Translations under genes and position numbers: made by a program
NCBI GenBank assembly: GCA_035048485.1
Contig: CM068584.1
Span: 57,041,739-57,105,738, forward strand
Reading direction: 5' to 3'
Source: Pteria penguin
Taxonomy: Eukaryota; Mollusca; Bivalvia; Pterioida; Pteriidae
DNA: 64,000 nt
Part shown: positions 34,761 through 47,250 of the stretch, piece by piece
How the letters are laid out: every line of letters starts with the position of its first letter
How positions within the stretch are numbered: position 1 is the first letter of the stretch
Notes under the pieces: generated by a model
Told to the model about the DNA's origin: nothing
Databases searched by the model: none
Seen by the model: the letters and a program-made list of their open reading frames with translations, nothing else

Positions 34761-36080
34761 TTGTCTGTAAGTCGGGCAAGTGAAGGCTTGCGACCTTTTT
34801 TCTTTGGGGACTTACTACGACCCCTTACATTTATTAAAGGAATATTTTTTGTATTTTTATCATCATTTACAGACGTAGTATTTTCTGTCGAATTTGTATC
34901 AGGAGAGGTATCTTCCATCTCTATTTCCAAAACATCGAATTTATTCCGAACGACCACCTCAGGGTTCAATGGTACATTTGCGGACGACGGTCTATTTTTA
35001 ACACTTGTTTTGCTTTTAGATTTCACAGGAGATGATGATTTATTGTTTACTGTTTTTTGCAGATTTGATGCAGTCTGCGAAGACAAAGTCGACGAGGATG
35101 CTTTAGGTTTCGACACAGCAGATAACGAGGAAATATCAGATTTCAAACATGATATGTCAGTTTGAATGGCAATTGAAACAGTTTTCTTTGAAGCTTTGGA
35201 AGCGTAGCTGTTAATATTTATTGCAGGAATATGTTGGTTTTCATAAACTTTCCTTGCTTCAGGATATGATAATCCCTGTTCAACTTTAATCTTTATAATC
35301 TCCTGTTCTTTTTTGTATACAGGGCAGTCTTTCGATGAAGCACAATGATTGCCTTTACAGTTCAGGCATTTAGCGTCGGCAGAAACAAGGTTCAATGCCA
35401 TCAAAGTGCTCATCATACCCGTCAACTCCAGTGTCAACATTACCACATTGGTGACACGTTTTCCTATTTCGACATGTCTTCAAGCTGTGACCAAACTTCT
35501 GACAATAAAAACAACGCAACGGCGAAGGATAATACAGGTCAACTTTGGCTGTAACATAGCCTAATTTTATTTGTTGAGGTACAGATGATGTACTAAATGT
35601 AAGAAGGAAAGTATGTGTTTTGATTTCTTTGCCATCCTTTTTAATAATGAAACGACGTACACCGACAACTTTTTGATTTTTCAATTCTGACAGAATGACG
35701 TCATCTGCTAATAAAGCAAGATTTTTGTCTTTGTCCCTCAAAATACCACGACATGTATTGAGGTTAAAATGAGGAGATACTTTAACAGGAATGTCACCAA
35801 TGTGGTCCAACGTTAACAAGTTAAGCGATTGTTGCTTTTTAGCACATTCAACTAAAAGCTGACCGTTCCTTTGTTTAGTAACGTTTTTAACCGTGCCTGC
35901 CACTGATTGAATGGTTTTATCTACCAAGAAGGGTGAAGCTTTAGCTAAAGCCCTATCCTCAGATGTTATTACCAGAAAGCGAGACCAGTCATCATCAGGT
36001 TGTTCAAGAGTGTTTTGATTATTGTCGGCAAGACGTTTTCGTTTGTTCAAAGTTTGGTGGTTTGGTATTGGGGAAGCCAT
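34757..36080 (-). pseudogene. LINE B ORF1: gag-like protein with zinc knuckles
   Basis: Start ATG 36080 (MASPIPNHQTLNKRKR), chosen because LINE A has the same start (MASPLISHQTINKRKR). The N-terminal domain, LVDKTIQSVAGTVKNVTKQR, is followed by CFYCQKFGHSLKTC (CX2CX4HX4C knuckle), CHQCGN, and in another frame CLNCKGNHCASSKDC (third knuckle). The tail is Ser/Lys-rich and ends GRKPSLARLTDK. One frameshift near 35385 separates the second and third knuckles. Its stop overlaps the ORF2 start in ATGA. It would coat the LINE RNA. Confidence 0.87.
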
Positions 36081-36749
36081 TAGAAAAGATTTATAATTCA
36101 TTCTCACAACAACCCACCCTCCAGGGAGTGTCAACAAGGACCAGACAATACACTGTGGCTCTCCTACAGCAATGCACTGGAGTTGTTGTGAAAGTATACT
36201 CGACTACAAAGAAAAGAAATGCATTTAACTGCAAAAAAGGTAACTCGGGTACCAGTCGAGAGTACATTTCAGAACAGTCAATGGCATGCAAATACTTTCC
36301 ATTTACAATCGATTGGCCCATTAGCCACCGCCTTCTCAAATGAAAAGTTGGAAAATGCAATATATGACAAAAAGACAAAATTAGACAATATGCATAGTAC
36401 TTCAAGATGGAATAAGCAAGATAAATGAGGGCTTGGCATGACAAAGCCGATTGATCAGGATCGGGCCCATCCGACCGCCCGTCTAGCTGAAGTAAAGGCC
36501 AAAGTGGAGTGTTGGACACGAACAAACCGCAGTTTGAAGATGCCCTCAGCCACCAGGATCCCGTCCTCCAACGACACGGGTTGCATCCCACGGCAAACAG
36601 GATGCCTCATTTGGTCTATAACCGCGACCAGCAAGAGGGTGCTTGGGAATCTTTCATAAGAATTCCCCGGTTGCCTCATTTAGTCGCCTCATACGACACG
36701 CAAGAGGTACGGAGGTCCTATTCTTATCACCCCGGGGACCCCACGGGGG
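36081..36749 (-). promoter_or_regulatory. LINE B 5' untranslated region
   Basis: About 670 bp upstream of ORF1. The first ~325 bp (36425-36749) are closely similar to 42485-42809 of LINE A. They begin with a GC-rich self-complementary start (CCCCGTGGGGTCCCCGGGG) followed by TGATAAGAATAGGACCTCC. Internal promoters are usual in I-type LINEs; that it drives transcription is inference. Confidence 0.6.
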
Positions 36750-39700
36750 TCAATGCCTGTTGTGTCCTCTTTACAAGATCGATGACGTCATCGGGTGAAG
36801 AAAGAGATATCAAGCCATCATCAACATAAAAGTTGTTGCAGACAAACTCTCGTACGTCAGACCCGTACAGCGCATCACAATTTTCTACAGTTTTACGGAG
36901 TCCATACGATGCAACAGCAGGGGACGGCTTGTTGCCGAACACGTGAACACACATGTGATACTCTATGAGTGGACGTCCCGGGTCGTTCTGTTCATACCAA
37001 AAGAACCTAAGATAGTTTCTATATTCCGGGTCCACAAAGAATTGATAAAACATTTGCTCTATGTCGGCAGTAAGAGCAATCTCATTCTTCCGAAAGCGCA
37101 GAAGGATCCCTAGAAGACTGTTCATGAAATCAGGTCCCGACATGAGTACGCTGTTAAGGGAAACGCCGTCATGCACTGCGGACGAATCAAAGACACCCCT
37201 GATGTGATCAGGTTTCTTAGGGTGATATACCCCAAACAGAGGTAGGTACCAGTACTCTCTGTCCTCCTCCAGAGGCGGAGCCACTTCAGCTGATCCGCTC
37301 TTGATGATCTTCTCCATGAATGTAACCATGTGCAGCTTCTTAGCCGGATTTGTCTGCAGGGAATGATGTAATGATTTCGCCCGTTTAAGCGCTTGGTCCC
37401 TGTTGTTAGGCATTTTCAACTTTGGTGTACGAAAAGGAAGAGGCGCTGACCAATGACCATTAGAGTCCTTGTGAAAAGCCCTGTCCATAAGATGAACGAA
37501 TGCTCTGTCCTCTACCGAGAGTCCAACCTTGTTGTCATCTTTGGTTCGTTGGAAGGTATCGACTCCAAGATCATCATGCTTGTCGAATGTATCACCTGTC
37601 TGTGACACCTTGATTTGGCGACTGTTCATACATGGGTCGAACAAAGTTTCGCGGCCTTCACTGAGTATATGTGTCCTTTTGACGTTGATCACTGAAGGCT
37701 TGTGTACCTTCCCAAGGCAGACCTCACCAATAATTACCCAGCCGAGTTTGAGTTTCTGAGCGAAAGGCGCATCCTTCGTGCCAACGATCTGCCGATCAAC
37801 CTGATGAGCCTGTACTAAGTCGCGTCCAATAAGTATCTGTATTTCAGAATGATTGTCCAAAGGCGGAATCTTATCTGCAATCTGGCGTAGGTGTGGATGT
37901 AGGTTAGCAACTTCTGGTGTTGCAATTTCCGACCTGACGTTAGGAATGTCATTACACTCGATCATTTCCGGTAAGACCATAGTGGATGAACCGTCAAAGG
38001 ACTGCACAGAATAACCCCTGGCACGTCTACCAGCAACACTAAAACTTCCAGAACAAGATTCCAAGGTGTATGGCAGTGGTTCACTGTAGTCACCAAAGCT
38101 GTCCAATAAGTCACTTTTGACCAGCGTTCGATCAGCCTGATCATCAATGATAGCATAAACATTTACTGCTCTCTCAGGTTGTCCATTTGGGAATATTCTC
38201 ACCAGCAAAGTCTTCGAACATGATCTGCCAAGAAAGCCATTCCCACAAAGAATAGTGCACTTGGCTGATACGTTGTCTTGTTGGGTATGCTCCCCGCCAT
38301 GCGAGTTCACGTCCTTTTCGACAGTATCGTCGGAACGCTCGATATGCATTGATGACGCATGTTGACTACTCCCACAATATTTACACTTGATTGTCTCCGT
38401 ACATGAACGAGCAATGTGTTCTGTAGACTTGCAACACCTAAAGCAAATATGTTTATTCTTCAGCAGCTTCCTTTTGTCCTCAAATGATGCAGCCCGAAAA
38501 CCTTTACACTTGTTGAGAGGATGTTTGGCTGATCCATGATATGGGCAAATCTTTTCGGGATCAGTGTCCTCGGAACTGTGAGAGATGTTGCTCTTGCGAA
38601 CGCTAACTTTCGTGTGAGGACCTTGGCCATCTTTGTTCCTTCTAAAGGGATGAGTCACTCCAGTGTCATACATAAACCCAGGGTCATTGTAAGTTGTGCT
38701 CATCTCCCTTATGAACTCCACGAAATAAGAGAAAGGCGGAAAGGAAACCATGTGGTCCTTTTTGTACTTTGACGCTCGGGTTGTCCACTTTCCCTGAATC
38801 GAAGAAGGCAACTTCCTCACGATGGGAATGACCCCTGATGATGAATCATAGTAGGACAGTAAAGTAGAATATTGTGGGTCCTTCTTAGATGACTCAATCT
38901 GAGACAGGATATCGGTAAGCTCGTATAATTTACTGAAGTCCTTGTCATGCAGTTTAGGAAAACTGTCCAGCCTTGACTTTAGTGCCGACTCTATCATTTC
39001 CGGTCGTCCATAGCGATCTTCAAGACGTTCCCAAATCATTCTGACTCCACGATCTGGATCAGCAACATTTGCAGCTCGAAGAGATTGTGCGGAATTTGCA
39101 GATGTAGGTCCTAGATATTTTACAAGTAGATCCATTTCGTCGAATGGTTGCACATTCAGCTCCTCGATAATAGACCGGAAACTAGCCTTCCAAGTAGAGT
39201 AATGTTCAGGTTGGTCATCGAAATTTGTAAATCGAGATAACACCAGATCTTTTTTCAACAAGAATTGTGTAAGACCATTAACGACGTATTCCTGATTTCT
39301 ATCCAGATTTGACTCCTCTAGACGGTCAATGTCCCTATGAGCGTAAGTCATATCCTTACAGTCTGGATAAGTGCAATGGAAACTATGACCATGATCATAA
39401 ATCCTTTCACCGTGATCACGTGGAGTAGGATATGGGCAGGTACGTGGTGGTGACGGCGTGTGATAGATATCCCGTTGATTACGCACATATGCTTCGGTCA
39501 TACTAACACGATTTATAGTAGAATCGGTTAATGAAGCAGTTCCTTTGTCCGGTGGTAAGTCCTCAAGAGCATGGGCTTCTGCCTCTACTGCTGCAATATC
39601 CTCTTCCTGCTTTAGAACGTGTAAGTTAGCATCTAACTCTGCTTTTCTCCGTTCCGAGGAGGCTTGGCTTTTCCTTTCCTCCTCCTGGAGGAGGGCTTTT

Positions 39701-40215
39701 TCCTTCATAAGCTGTGTCTGCTTCTTGACATATTCCAGACGTGCGCGTTGTGCCTCTGCCTTCGCACGTTTGCGCTGAAGCATAGAACGTAAGTCAGAAA
39801 CACTTGACTTTCCAGATCCAACAGAAAGGGTTTCCAGAGCTTGTTCTTTCAAGTTCTTTATTTTGTCAAACACTTTGCACAGGATGCTTTTACGACAGTC
39901 ACGATTTTGTAAATGTTTTTCTAGTTCCTCCAGGCTGTCTGAAGTACAAGTGTGGCGTAAATATTCCTCAAATTCTGTAGAAATTGAGAAATAGGAGTCC
40001 TGGATTGCAATAAGTTCCTTTTCGTAAGTTCGCACTGCTTTCAGGTCCACAGGTAAGTCCGCTGAATTTGCGAGAATGTCTTCAACTTTCTTCCAAGCCG
40101 TGTCACACTTTGACCAGTACTGCTCCTTTCTAGCCCGGTACAGGTTTTCACCTTTTTCCGTGTGGATACGGATACGTTTCGCAGGATCTGTATCCTTGTC
40201 GTCAGCCACTGACAT
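36750..40215 (-). CDS. BEL gag-pol, first part: Gag, protease, RT
   Basis: Open from ATG 40215 for about 1150 codons until LINE B. In order: a charged N-terminus; a long coiled coil at about residues 130-215 (Glu/Lys/Arg/Gln-rich); BEL Gag (FDDQPEHYSTWKASFRSII, about 355); zinc knuckles (HICFRCCKSTEHIARSC, KCKYCGSSQHASS, about 620); protease region (YAIIDDQADRTLV, about 725); a linker with ILIGRDL and KLKLGWVIIGE; RT with HIRGVFDSSA, LTADIEQMFYQF (motif A), VFGNKPSPAVASY (motif B) and NNFYVDDGLIS (catalytic YVDD). It breaks after the RT fingers/palm at the target duplication. No stop or frameshift is visible in this part, consistent with a young element. Confidence 0.95.
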
Positions 40216-40251
40216 GTCTGAAGTTCGTAGGAAATGTTCCGCTTAATATGG

Positions 40252-40906
40252 TGTTGACAGTCTGCCGCAATGCAGACAGCGTAACCAGATGAAAAAATCC
40301 ACAACACAACTAGTAGCTTGATGCAGACTGTATTTCCATGAAAGTTGGTAAAAAGCTACACACAAAATAAACGTACATGTAAAAACAGCAATGACATGTA
40401 ATTTGTATACTGACGTGTAATGAGAACAGTATCAATTATGCATACAAACTTTTAAAAATAACAAGTCTGACCCCAAGACGCTTCCATACTTTTTGGCCTA
40501 CGTGACAAACACCTTGCACAGTAAATGTACATTACCCAATTACACCCATGTGCACCATACATTATATCAATAGAACTTCAAACAAACAAAGTTACAAAAT
40601 TATCAATAGATTGCAAAAATGCTTCCTTGCATATTAAAATACATGTATCAAAAGAACATAATGCAGATAAAATGATTACTCACACTGTGAGGGGAACCAA
40701 TTTAGCTTATTACCGAACATCAAAACACTGACAAAGACAGGCATAGAAATCTCTAGAGACCTTGACCTAACTGTCCAAAAAAAATCGATATCCAGGTAAG
40801 CACGTATACATACATAGAAAAAGAAAGTGGTCGAAAGGAAGTAACTCTAATTCTGATATGACATAAATAAAATCAATATATAAAAATGCAAAAAGCGTCC
40901 AGCACA
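40252..40906 (-). repeat. BEL 5' LTR
   Basis: 655 bp, TGTGCTGGACGC start on the minus strand, about 99% identical to 27554-28203. It is followed on the minus strand by CCATATTAAGCGG (possible primer-binding region, tRNA not identified) and the gag ATG 36 bp later. The right flank ACAGG is the target duplication. Confidence 0.95.
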
Positions 40907-40911
40907 ACAGG

Positions 40912-42070
40912 TCTAGTCGAGTTTATGTGTGATACAGGTTTAGTTGATTTCTTAACTGGCGATTTGTCACTGCTTTGTTTTGTAGCGGATGGTTACTTTG
41001 ATACTATTGTCTTTTGTGGTTTAGATGAAGTCTGAGATGAGGAGGAGGATTTTGATGGCTGCTGAGTCGTTGCAGCACTAGATATACAAGAAAGATTGGT
41101 TTGTATACCAGATATGTCAGTTTGACATCCTACACTTGATGTTTTCTTGGTCGATACAGCAGCAGCGTAACTGTTTACTGCAACTGAACGAGTATGGTAT
41201 GTATTGTATATATTCCTAGCGTCGGGAAATGAAACATTTTTTTCAACTTTGATTTTAATTATTTCATTTTCGCGCAAGTACGCGGGACACTGTTTGGATG
41301 AAGCACAATGTTTACCCTTGCAATTCACACATACAGGGGTAGCTTGGCATGGCTGATCAAAGTGAGGGTCATTCAAACCCATCAAAACCTCACCATCCAC
41401 CTCATCCACAAGCTCTTTACACGTAGCCTGATGACCACATCGGTCACATGTTAGTTTTCCTTTACAGTTAAATATGGAATGTCCAAATTTCTGACAAGTG
41501 AAACACCGTAAAGGAGACGGGATATATAATGCTATTTTGGCTTTTATGTATCCAAGTTTTATATTAGATGGAAGGACAGATGTAATGAATGTTAAAAGAA
41601 ACGTATTTGTTTTGATTTCGTTACCATCTTTTTTGATAAGAAATCGTCTCACAGCACTAACTTTCTGGTGTTTCAATTCACGCAATATCTCGTCATCTGA
41701 CATATTTGATAAAATTCTGTCTCTATCCCTCAAAACACCTTTACTTGAATTGAGGTCGCGATGAGGAGATACTGTTACTGGTATGTCACCGATGTGGTCA
41801 CAGGACATGAGGTTCAACGATTGCTGTTTTGTTGAACACTCAACTAGAAGATTGCCATTTCTTTGTTTTGTGACGTTTTTCACAGTCCCTGCTATTGACT
41901 GTATTGTTTTGTCAACGAGGAAAGGTGATAACTTGGATAAAGACCTATCCTCGGACAAAATAAGCAAATATTTCGGCCAGTCATCAGTTGTTTCTTGTTA
42001 TAGTTTCATTTGAGTCGGCGTGACGCTTGCGTTTGTTTATAGTTTGGTGGGAAATTAATGGAGAAGCCAT
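40912..42070 (-). pseudogene. LINE A ORF1, N-terminal and zinc-knuckle part
   Basis: Start ATG 42070 (MASPLISHQTINKRKR). A frameshift near 41990 leads to the main frame (from 41967: LILSEDRSLSKLSPFL, DKTIQSIAGTVKNVTKQR). The knuckles are uninterrupted here: CFTCQKFGHSIFNC, CDRCGHQATC, CVNCKGKHCASSKQC. A Ser-rich tail follows, with one in-frame stop at 40993. The frame continues beyond the BEL element at 27548. Confidence 0.85.
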
Positions 42071-42319
42071 GGGGAAAAGATAAGATTCATTTTTACAGCC
42101 ACCACCCCCCCCCCCCCCCCCCCCAATACACTGTGGGTCTCCGACAGCAATGCACAGGAGTAGCTGCAAAAATATACTCGGACTATAAAGGAAGGAAATA
42201 TATTAAACTGCAAATTAAGTTTAATCGGTTACCAAGCGAAAAGACAATAATAATACAGTCCAGGACATGCAAATACTCTCCAAGTATAACCGACTGACCC
42301 ATAAGCCACCGCCTTCTCT

Positions 42320-42382
<63 letters not shown>

Positions 42383-42809
42383 TATATAACTTTACTTATT
42401 CAACAAATATATATAACTTTACTTATTCAACAAACAGAAAAATGGTTAGGTTATGCAATTTAATACGTATATACATATATCATATAAGGGCTTGGCATGA
42501 CAAAGCCGATTGATCGAGATCGGGCCCATCCGACCGCCCGTCTAGCTGAAGTAAAGGCCAAAGTGGAGTGTTGAACAAAGACAAACACGCAGTCTGAAAA
42601 TGCCCTCAGCCACCAGGATCCCGTCCTCCAACGACACGGGTCGCATCCCACGGCAAACAGGATGCCTCATTTGGTCTATAACCGCGACCAGCAAGAGGGT
42701 GCTTGGAAATCTTTCATAAGAATTCCCCGGATGCCTCATTTAGTCACCTCATACGACACGCAAGAGGTACGGAGGTCCTATTCTTATCACCCCGGGGACC
42801 CCACGGGGG
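40912..42809 (-). mobile_element. LINE A, 5' part
   Basis: Begins at 42809 with the same GC-rich 5' end as LINE B. It comprises a 5' UTR (42071-42809, closely similar to LINE B but with an (AT)n microsatellite at 42321-42388 and a poly-C run at about 42105-42124) and most of ORF1. It ends at the BEL target duplication. Confidence 0.92.
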
Positions 42810-43040
42810 CGATTAAATGATAAGAAAGTATCTGAGTGAGGTGCAACACCTAGATATTTGTCAGCGCACAGAAACATTCTTCATCAATTTGTTTTCTTTT
42901 CACAGAGCCCAAAATATACACATGCTCACCAATTTGTTTGCTCCTTTTTAACAGGTGTGGATTTTCAATGGAAGTACATAATGAATCTTCACTTGTTCCT
43001 TTAAAAATACATTTTTCCTTCGGTTCTGGCAGTTTTTAGC
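42810..43040. other. No gene recognised
   Basis: Short flank between the LINE A 5' end and a tandem repeat. No feature seen. Confidence 0.4.
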
Positions 43041-44010
43041 TCTACTGGTCTCGACCAGTCGAGCTCATGCGATGGTCCTTCGTCTGTTGTCCGGACGTCC
43101 GTCCGTAAACAATTTATTTGTTCCCTCTTCTTCTCTGAAGGTATATGTCCCAGAGACTTAATTATGGTTTCATCTTGATGGTCTAGTTGTGCATGTGCAA
43201 TTTTGGTCCAGTTCGGACCCCCTGAGGTCCCACAAAGGGGCGTGGTTCCAAAATCTTGTTCCATCTTCTTCTCTAAAGGTATTTGCCTCAGAGACTTAAT
43301 TATTGTCTCATCTTGTAAAGTAGATGGTCTAGTTATGCATGTGCCATTTTGGTCCGGTCCGGACCACATGGGGTCCTAACAAAGGGGCGTGGTCCCAAAA
43401 TTTTGTTCCCTCTTCTTCTCTGAAGGTATATGTTTCAGAGAGCTAGTTAGGGTCTGATCTTGCTGGGTAGGCGGTCTAGTTGTGCATGTGCAATTTTGGT
43501 CCAGTTCGGACCCCTTGGGGTCCCACAAAGGGTGTGGTCCCAAAATTGTGTTATGTCTTTTACTATAAAGGTATATGTTCCCGGGACCCAATAACATTCT
43601 CATCTTGTTTGGTATGTGGTTTAGTGGTACATGTGCAATTTTGGTCCAGTTCGGACCCCCTGGGTCCCACAAAAGGGGTGTGGTCCCAAGATGTTGTTCC
43701 CTCTTCTTCTCTAACAATATATGTCCCACAGACTAAATTATAGTCTAATCCTGTTTAGTAGGATGTCTAGTTGTACATGTGCAATTTTGGTCCAGTCTGG
43801 ACCACTTTGGACCCCCACAAAGGGGTGTGGTTCCCAAGATTCTGTGCCTTCTTTTTCCCTGAGGGTATAAATCCCAGAGACCTCTTTGTGGTTTCTTCTT
43901 GTTTGGGTGGTCTAGTTGTGCATGTGCAATTTTTGGTCTAGTCTGGACCCCTGGGACCCCTCAAAGGGCGTGAGTTACCCATACAGAAATGACCCCAATT
44001 GTTATTTTCA
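43041..44010. repeat. ~145-bp tandem repeat, about six copies
   Basis: Units with CCCTCTTCTTCTCTGAAGG, GTATATGTCCCAGAGAC, GTGCATGTGCAATTTTGGTC, CAGTTCGGACCCC and AAAGGGGTGTGGT start near 43123, 43259, 43408, 43551, 43697 and 43845. Copies diverge toward the right end. Open frames on both strands simply follow the repeat and are not genes. Confidence 0.88.
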
Positions 44011-44431
44011 CTACAGTGTACTATAATTTGAAAGGGGGGTTATAGCTTTGTAGACATATGTGCAACACCTTAACATTTGTATTTCATGTATGTATTTTTA
44101 TCTTTCAACTATCTTCAATTTCCTCTCTTAATTATTTCCTGTATGGTTGACTTAAGATCGCAGTGTTTGTATGCTAGTCAGAATTGATTTTGGGCGAGTT
44201 GTCTTCTAATGTTTATATAACAGCGGCCATTTTGAATAAATTATTGAGAAAAGATCATAGTCTTAGAAAAGAAATAAACACTGGATAAGATTGGAACAGT
44301 GTGAATAAAACCACCAAAAAGATAAATTGTGTATATTTGTAAATAAAATAAACACATTAGCCTACAGTGCGTTTATTATACTATGTCAAGTAATCTCCAG
44401 AATTTCCTCTGACTCATGAACTTTATGATGG

Positions 44432-44434
<3 letters not shown>
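44011..44434. other. No gene recognised
   Basis: AT-rich unique-looking DNA without coding or repeat signal. Confidence 0.4.

Positions 44435-44486
<52 letters not shown>
44435..44486. repeat. (TA)n microsatellite
   Basis: About 26 TA dinucleotides directly next to the left end of the MITE-like element; TA may be its target. Confidence 0.95.
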
Positions 44487-44489
<3 letters not shown>

Positions 44490-44491
44490 GA

Positions 44492-45331
44492 AAATCCGCA
44501 CTTAGCGGCACATCGTCTAAACGCTCACTTAGCGGCACCTAATTTTGATGAGCTATTTCTCGGTCTTCGGGAGAGTTTGAATCGAGATTTTGGTAGTTAT
44601 TTGTTTTATTTGTTGCCTATTATCTATACCTATCACCAAAAATATTTTATTCTTGTTTATTTTGATAAATACATTTTCGGGTACACCTAAGTGCGTTTTG
44701 GAAAGTGCCGCTAAGTCAAATACATTTTAATCGCTAGAAATTTTCTATTATGGGAAATAACTGTTGAGTGCTTACGAATTTTACATTTTTTTAATCGACA
44801 ATATTTATTTTCGTGAATATGTCCTGTGAGGTTCTTTGTTCAATCTATAATACAGAAATTGTGATTAACAAGCATATTGAATAAAAACCATGCATTATTC
44901 AAACTAAGGGCATTCAATTGTTTGGTTTATGCACAAATATTATAGTTATCGAAGCCTTGTTTATGTGTCATTTTTTCATTACGTTACGAGTTATCTTTCG
45001 TTTTAATTCTATATATAACCTACATGTGTATATATATAGGACCTCTAAGTGAGGATTATATACGAAATCGATGCACACGTGTATTTGGGAATGTTTTTAG
45101 GTTGGAATTTTGTCAAAATTTATTACTAGAATAAAAATTGTTCTGTAGATGTGGAAAATACATCAATTATTTCCACTAAATACACTTATTTGTTTAGAAT
45201 ATGAACGACTTCATTTTTGTTTACGTGTCATTTTATCAAAGCGCTAAGAGTTATCGTTCGTTTTGAACTGTATATATCCGGGTGCCGCTAAGTGAGGTTT
45301 TAGACGATATAAAGTACCGCTAAGTCCTCAT
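44492..45331. mobile_element. MITE-like element with ~50-bp terminal inverted repeats
   Basis: The left end (CGCACTTAGCGGCAC, ATCGTCTAAA, then CTCACTTAGCGGCACC at 44498-44559) is the inverse of the right end (GTGCCGCTAAGTGAGG, TTTTAGACGAT, then GTACCGCTAAGTCCTC at 45282-45330). The core GCCGCTAAGTG also appears inside, near 44706. There is no coding capacity, so it would be a non-autonomous DNA transposon. The superfamily cannot be named from the sequence. Confidence 0.72.
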
Positions 45332-45609
45332 TAATGTATTTATATTAACATTGTCATTTCTTTGATACCTGAAACATTAGCACGTATGGTAAAGCTTCGA
45401 CATTGTTACAAATATTTACTCTCTTGTACAGATTCCTCGTATTGCACTTTGCATGAGGATTTAATAGCGGGCCTAGTACTTTTCATAACTTTCTTTCGTT
45501 CTTTCTTTTCTTTTTATATATTTTTTTTTTTTTTTTTTTTTTTGGTCTAATTTTGTTTATTTTATTTTCTTTTATTTTAAACTATGTCGGGAAGTCTCAG
45601 TAATCTATA
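45332..45609. other. No gene; poly-T tract
   Basis: AT-rich DNA with a run of about 23 T near 45521-45543. No gene recognised. Confidence 0.4.
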
Positions 45610-46999
<1,390 letters not shown>

Positions 47000-47198
47000 T
47001 GAAAAAAAATTACTGTGCAGACAGCTATAGATTGAATTTCTTCTTCTTCTTCTTCTTTTTCTTCTTCTTCTTCTTCTTCTTCTTTTTCTTCTTCTTCTTC
47101 TTCTTCTTCTTCTTCTTCTTCTTCTTCTTCTTCTTCTACTTCCCCGTCTTCTTCTTCTTCTATTATTAATATTATCATCATCATCATCATCATCATCA

Positions 47199-47250
<52 letters not shown>

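Larger units (their letters stand above)
30852..36749 (-). mobile_element. LINE B (I-type, RNase H), full length
   Basis: Inserted in the BEL RT gene. A 14-bp target duplication, TCAATGCCTGTTGT, flanks it (30838-30851 and 36750-36763). The 5' end reads CCCCGTGGGGTCCCCGGGG on the minus strand, the same as LINE A at 42809, so both copies are full length at the 5' end. The 3' end is (TATC)n at 30852-30869 after GGTGCGACGTAAAACAATAA. It encodes ORF1 (gag-like, zinc knuckles) and ORF2 (endonuclease, RT, RNase H), with several frameshifts. Confidence 0.96.
27554..40906 (-). mobile_element. BEL/Pao LTR retrotransposon, split by LINE B
   Basis: Two LTRs (27554-28203 and 40252-40906), both TG...CA, flanked by a perfect 5-bp target duplication, ACAGG (27549-27553 and 40907-40911). 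One long gag-pol frame starts at 40215. Without LINE B (about 5.9 kb) the element is about 7.4 kb, normal for BEL. The LTRs differ by about five substitutions, one A-run indel and one 6-bp indel. A purine-rich tract (AGACGGGGAG on the minus strand) adjoins the 3' LTR. It sits inside ORF1 of LINE A. Confidence 0.96.

Noticed and set aside
43001..43743. Overlapping frames on both strands over the 145-bp repeat
   Set aside because: Periodic peptides that follow the tandem repeat; no independent coding signal.
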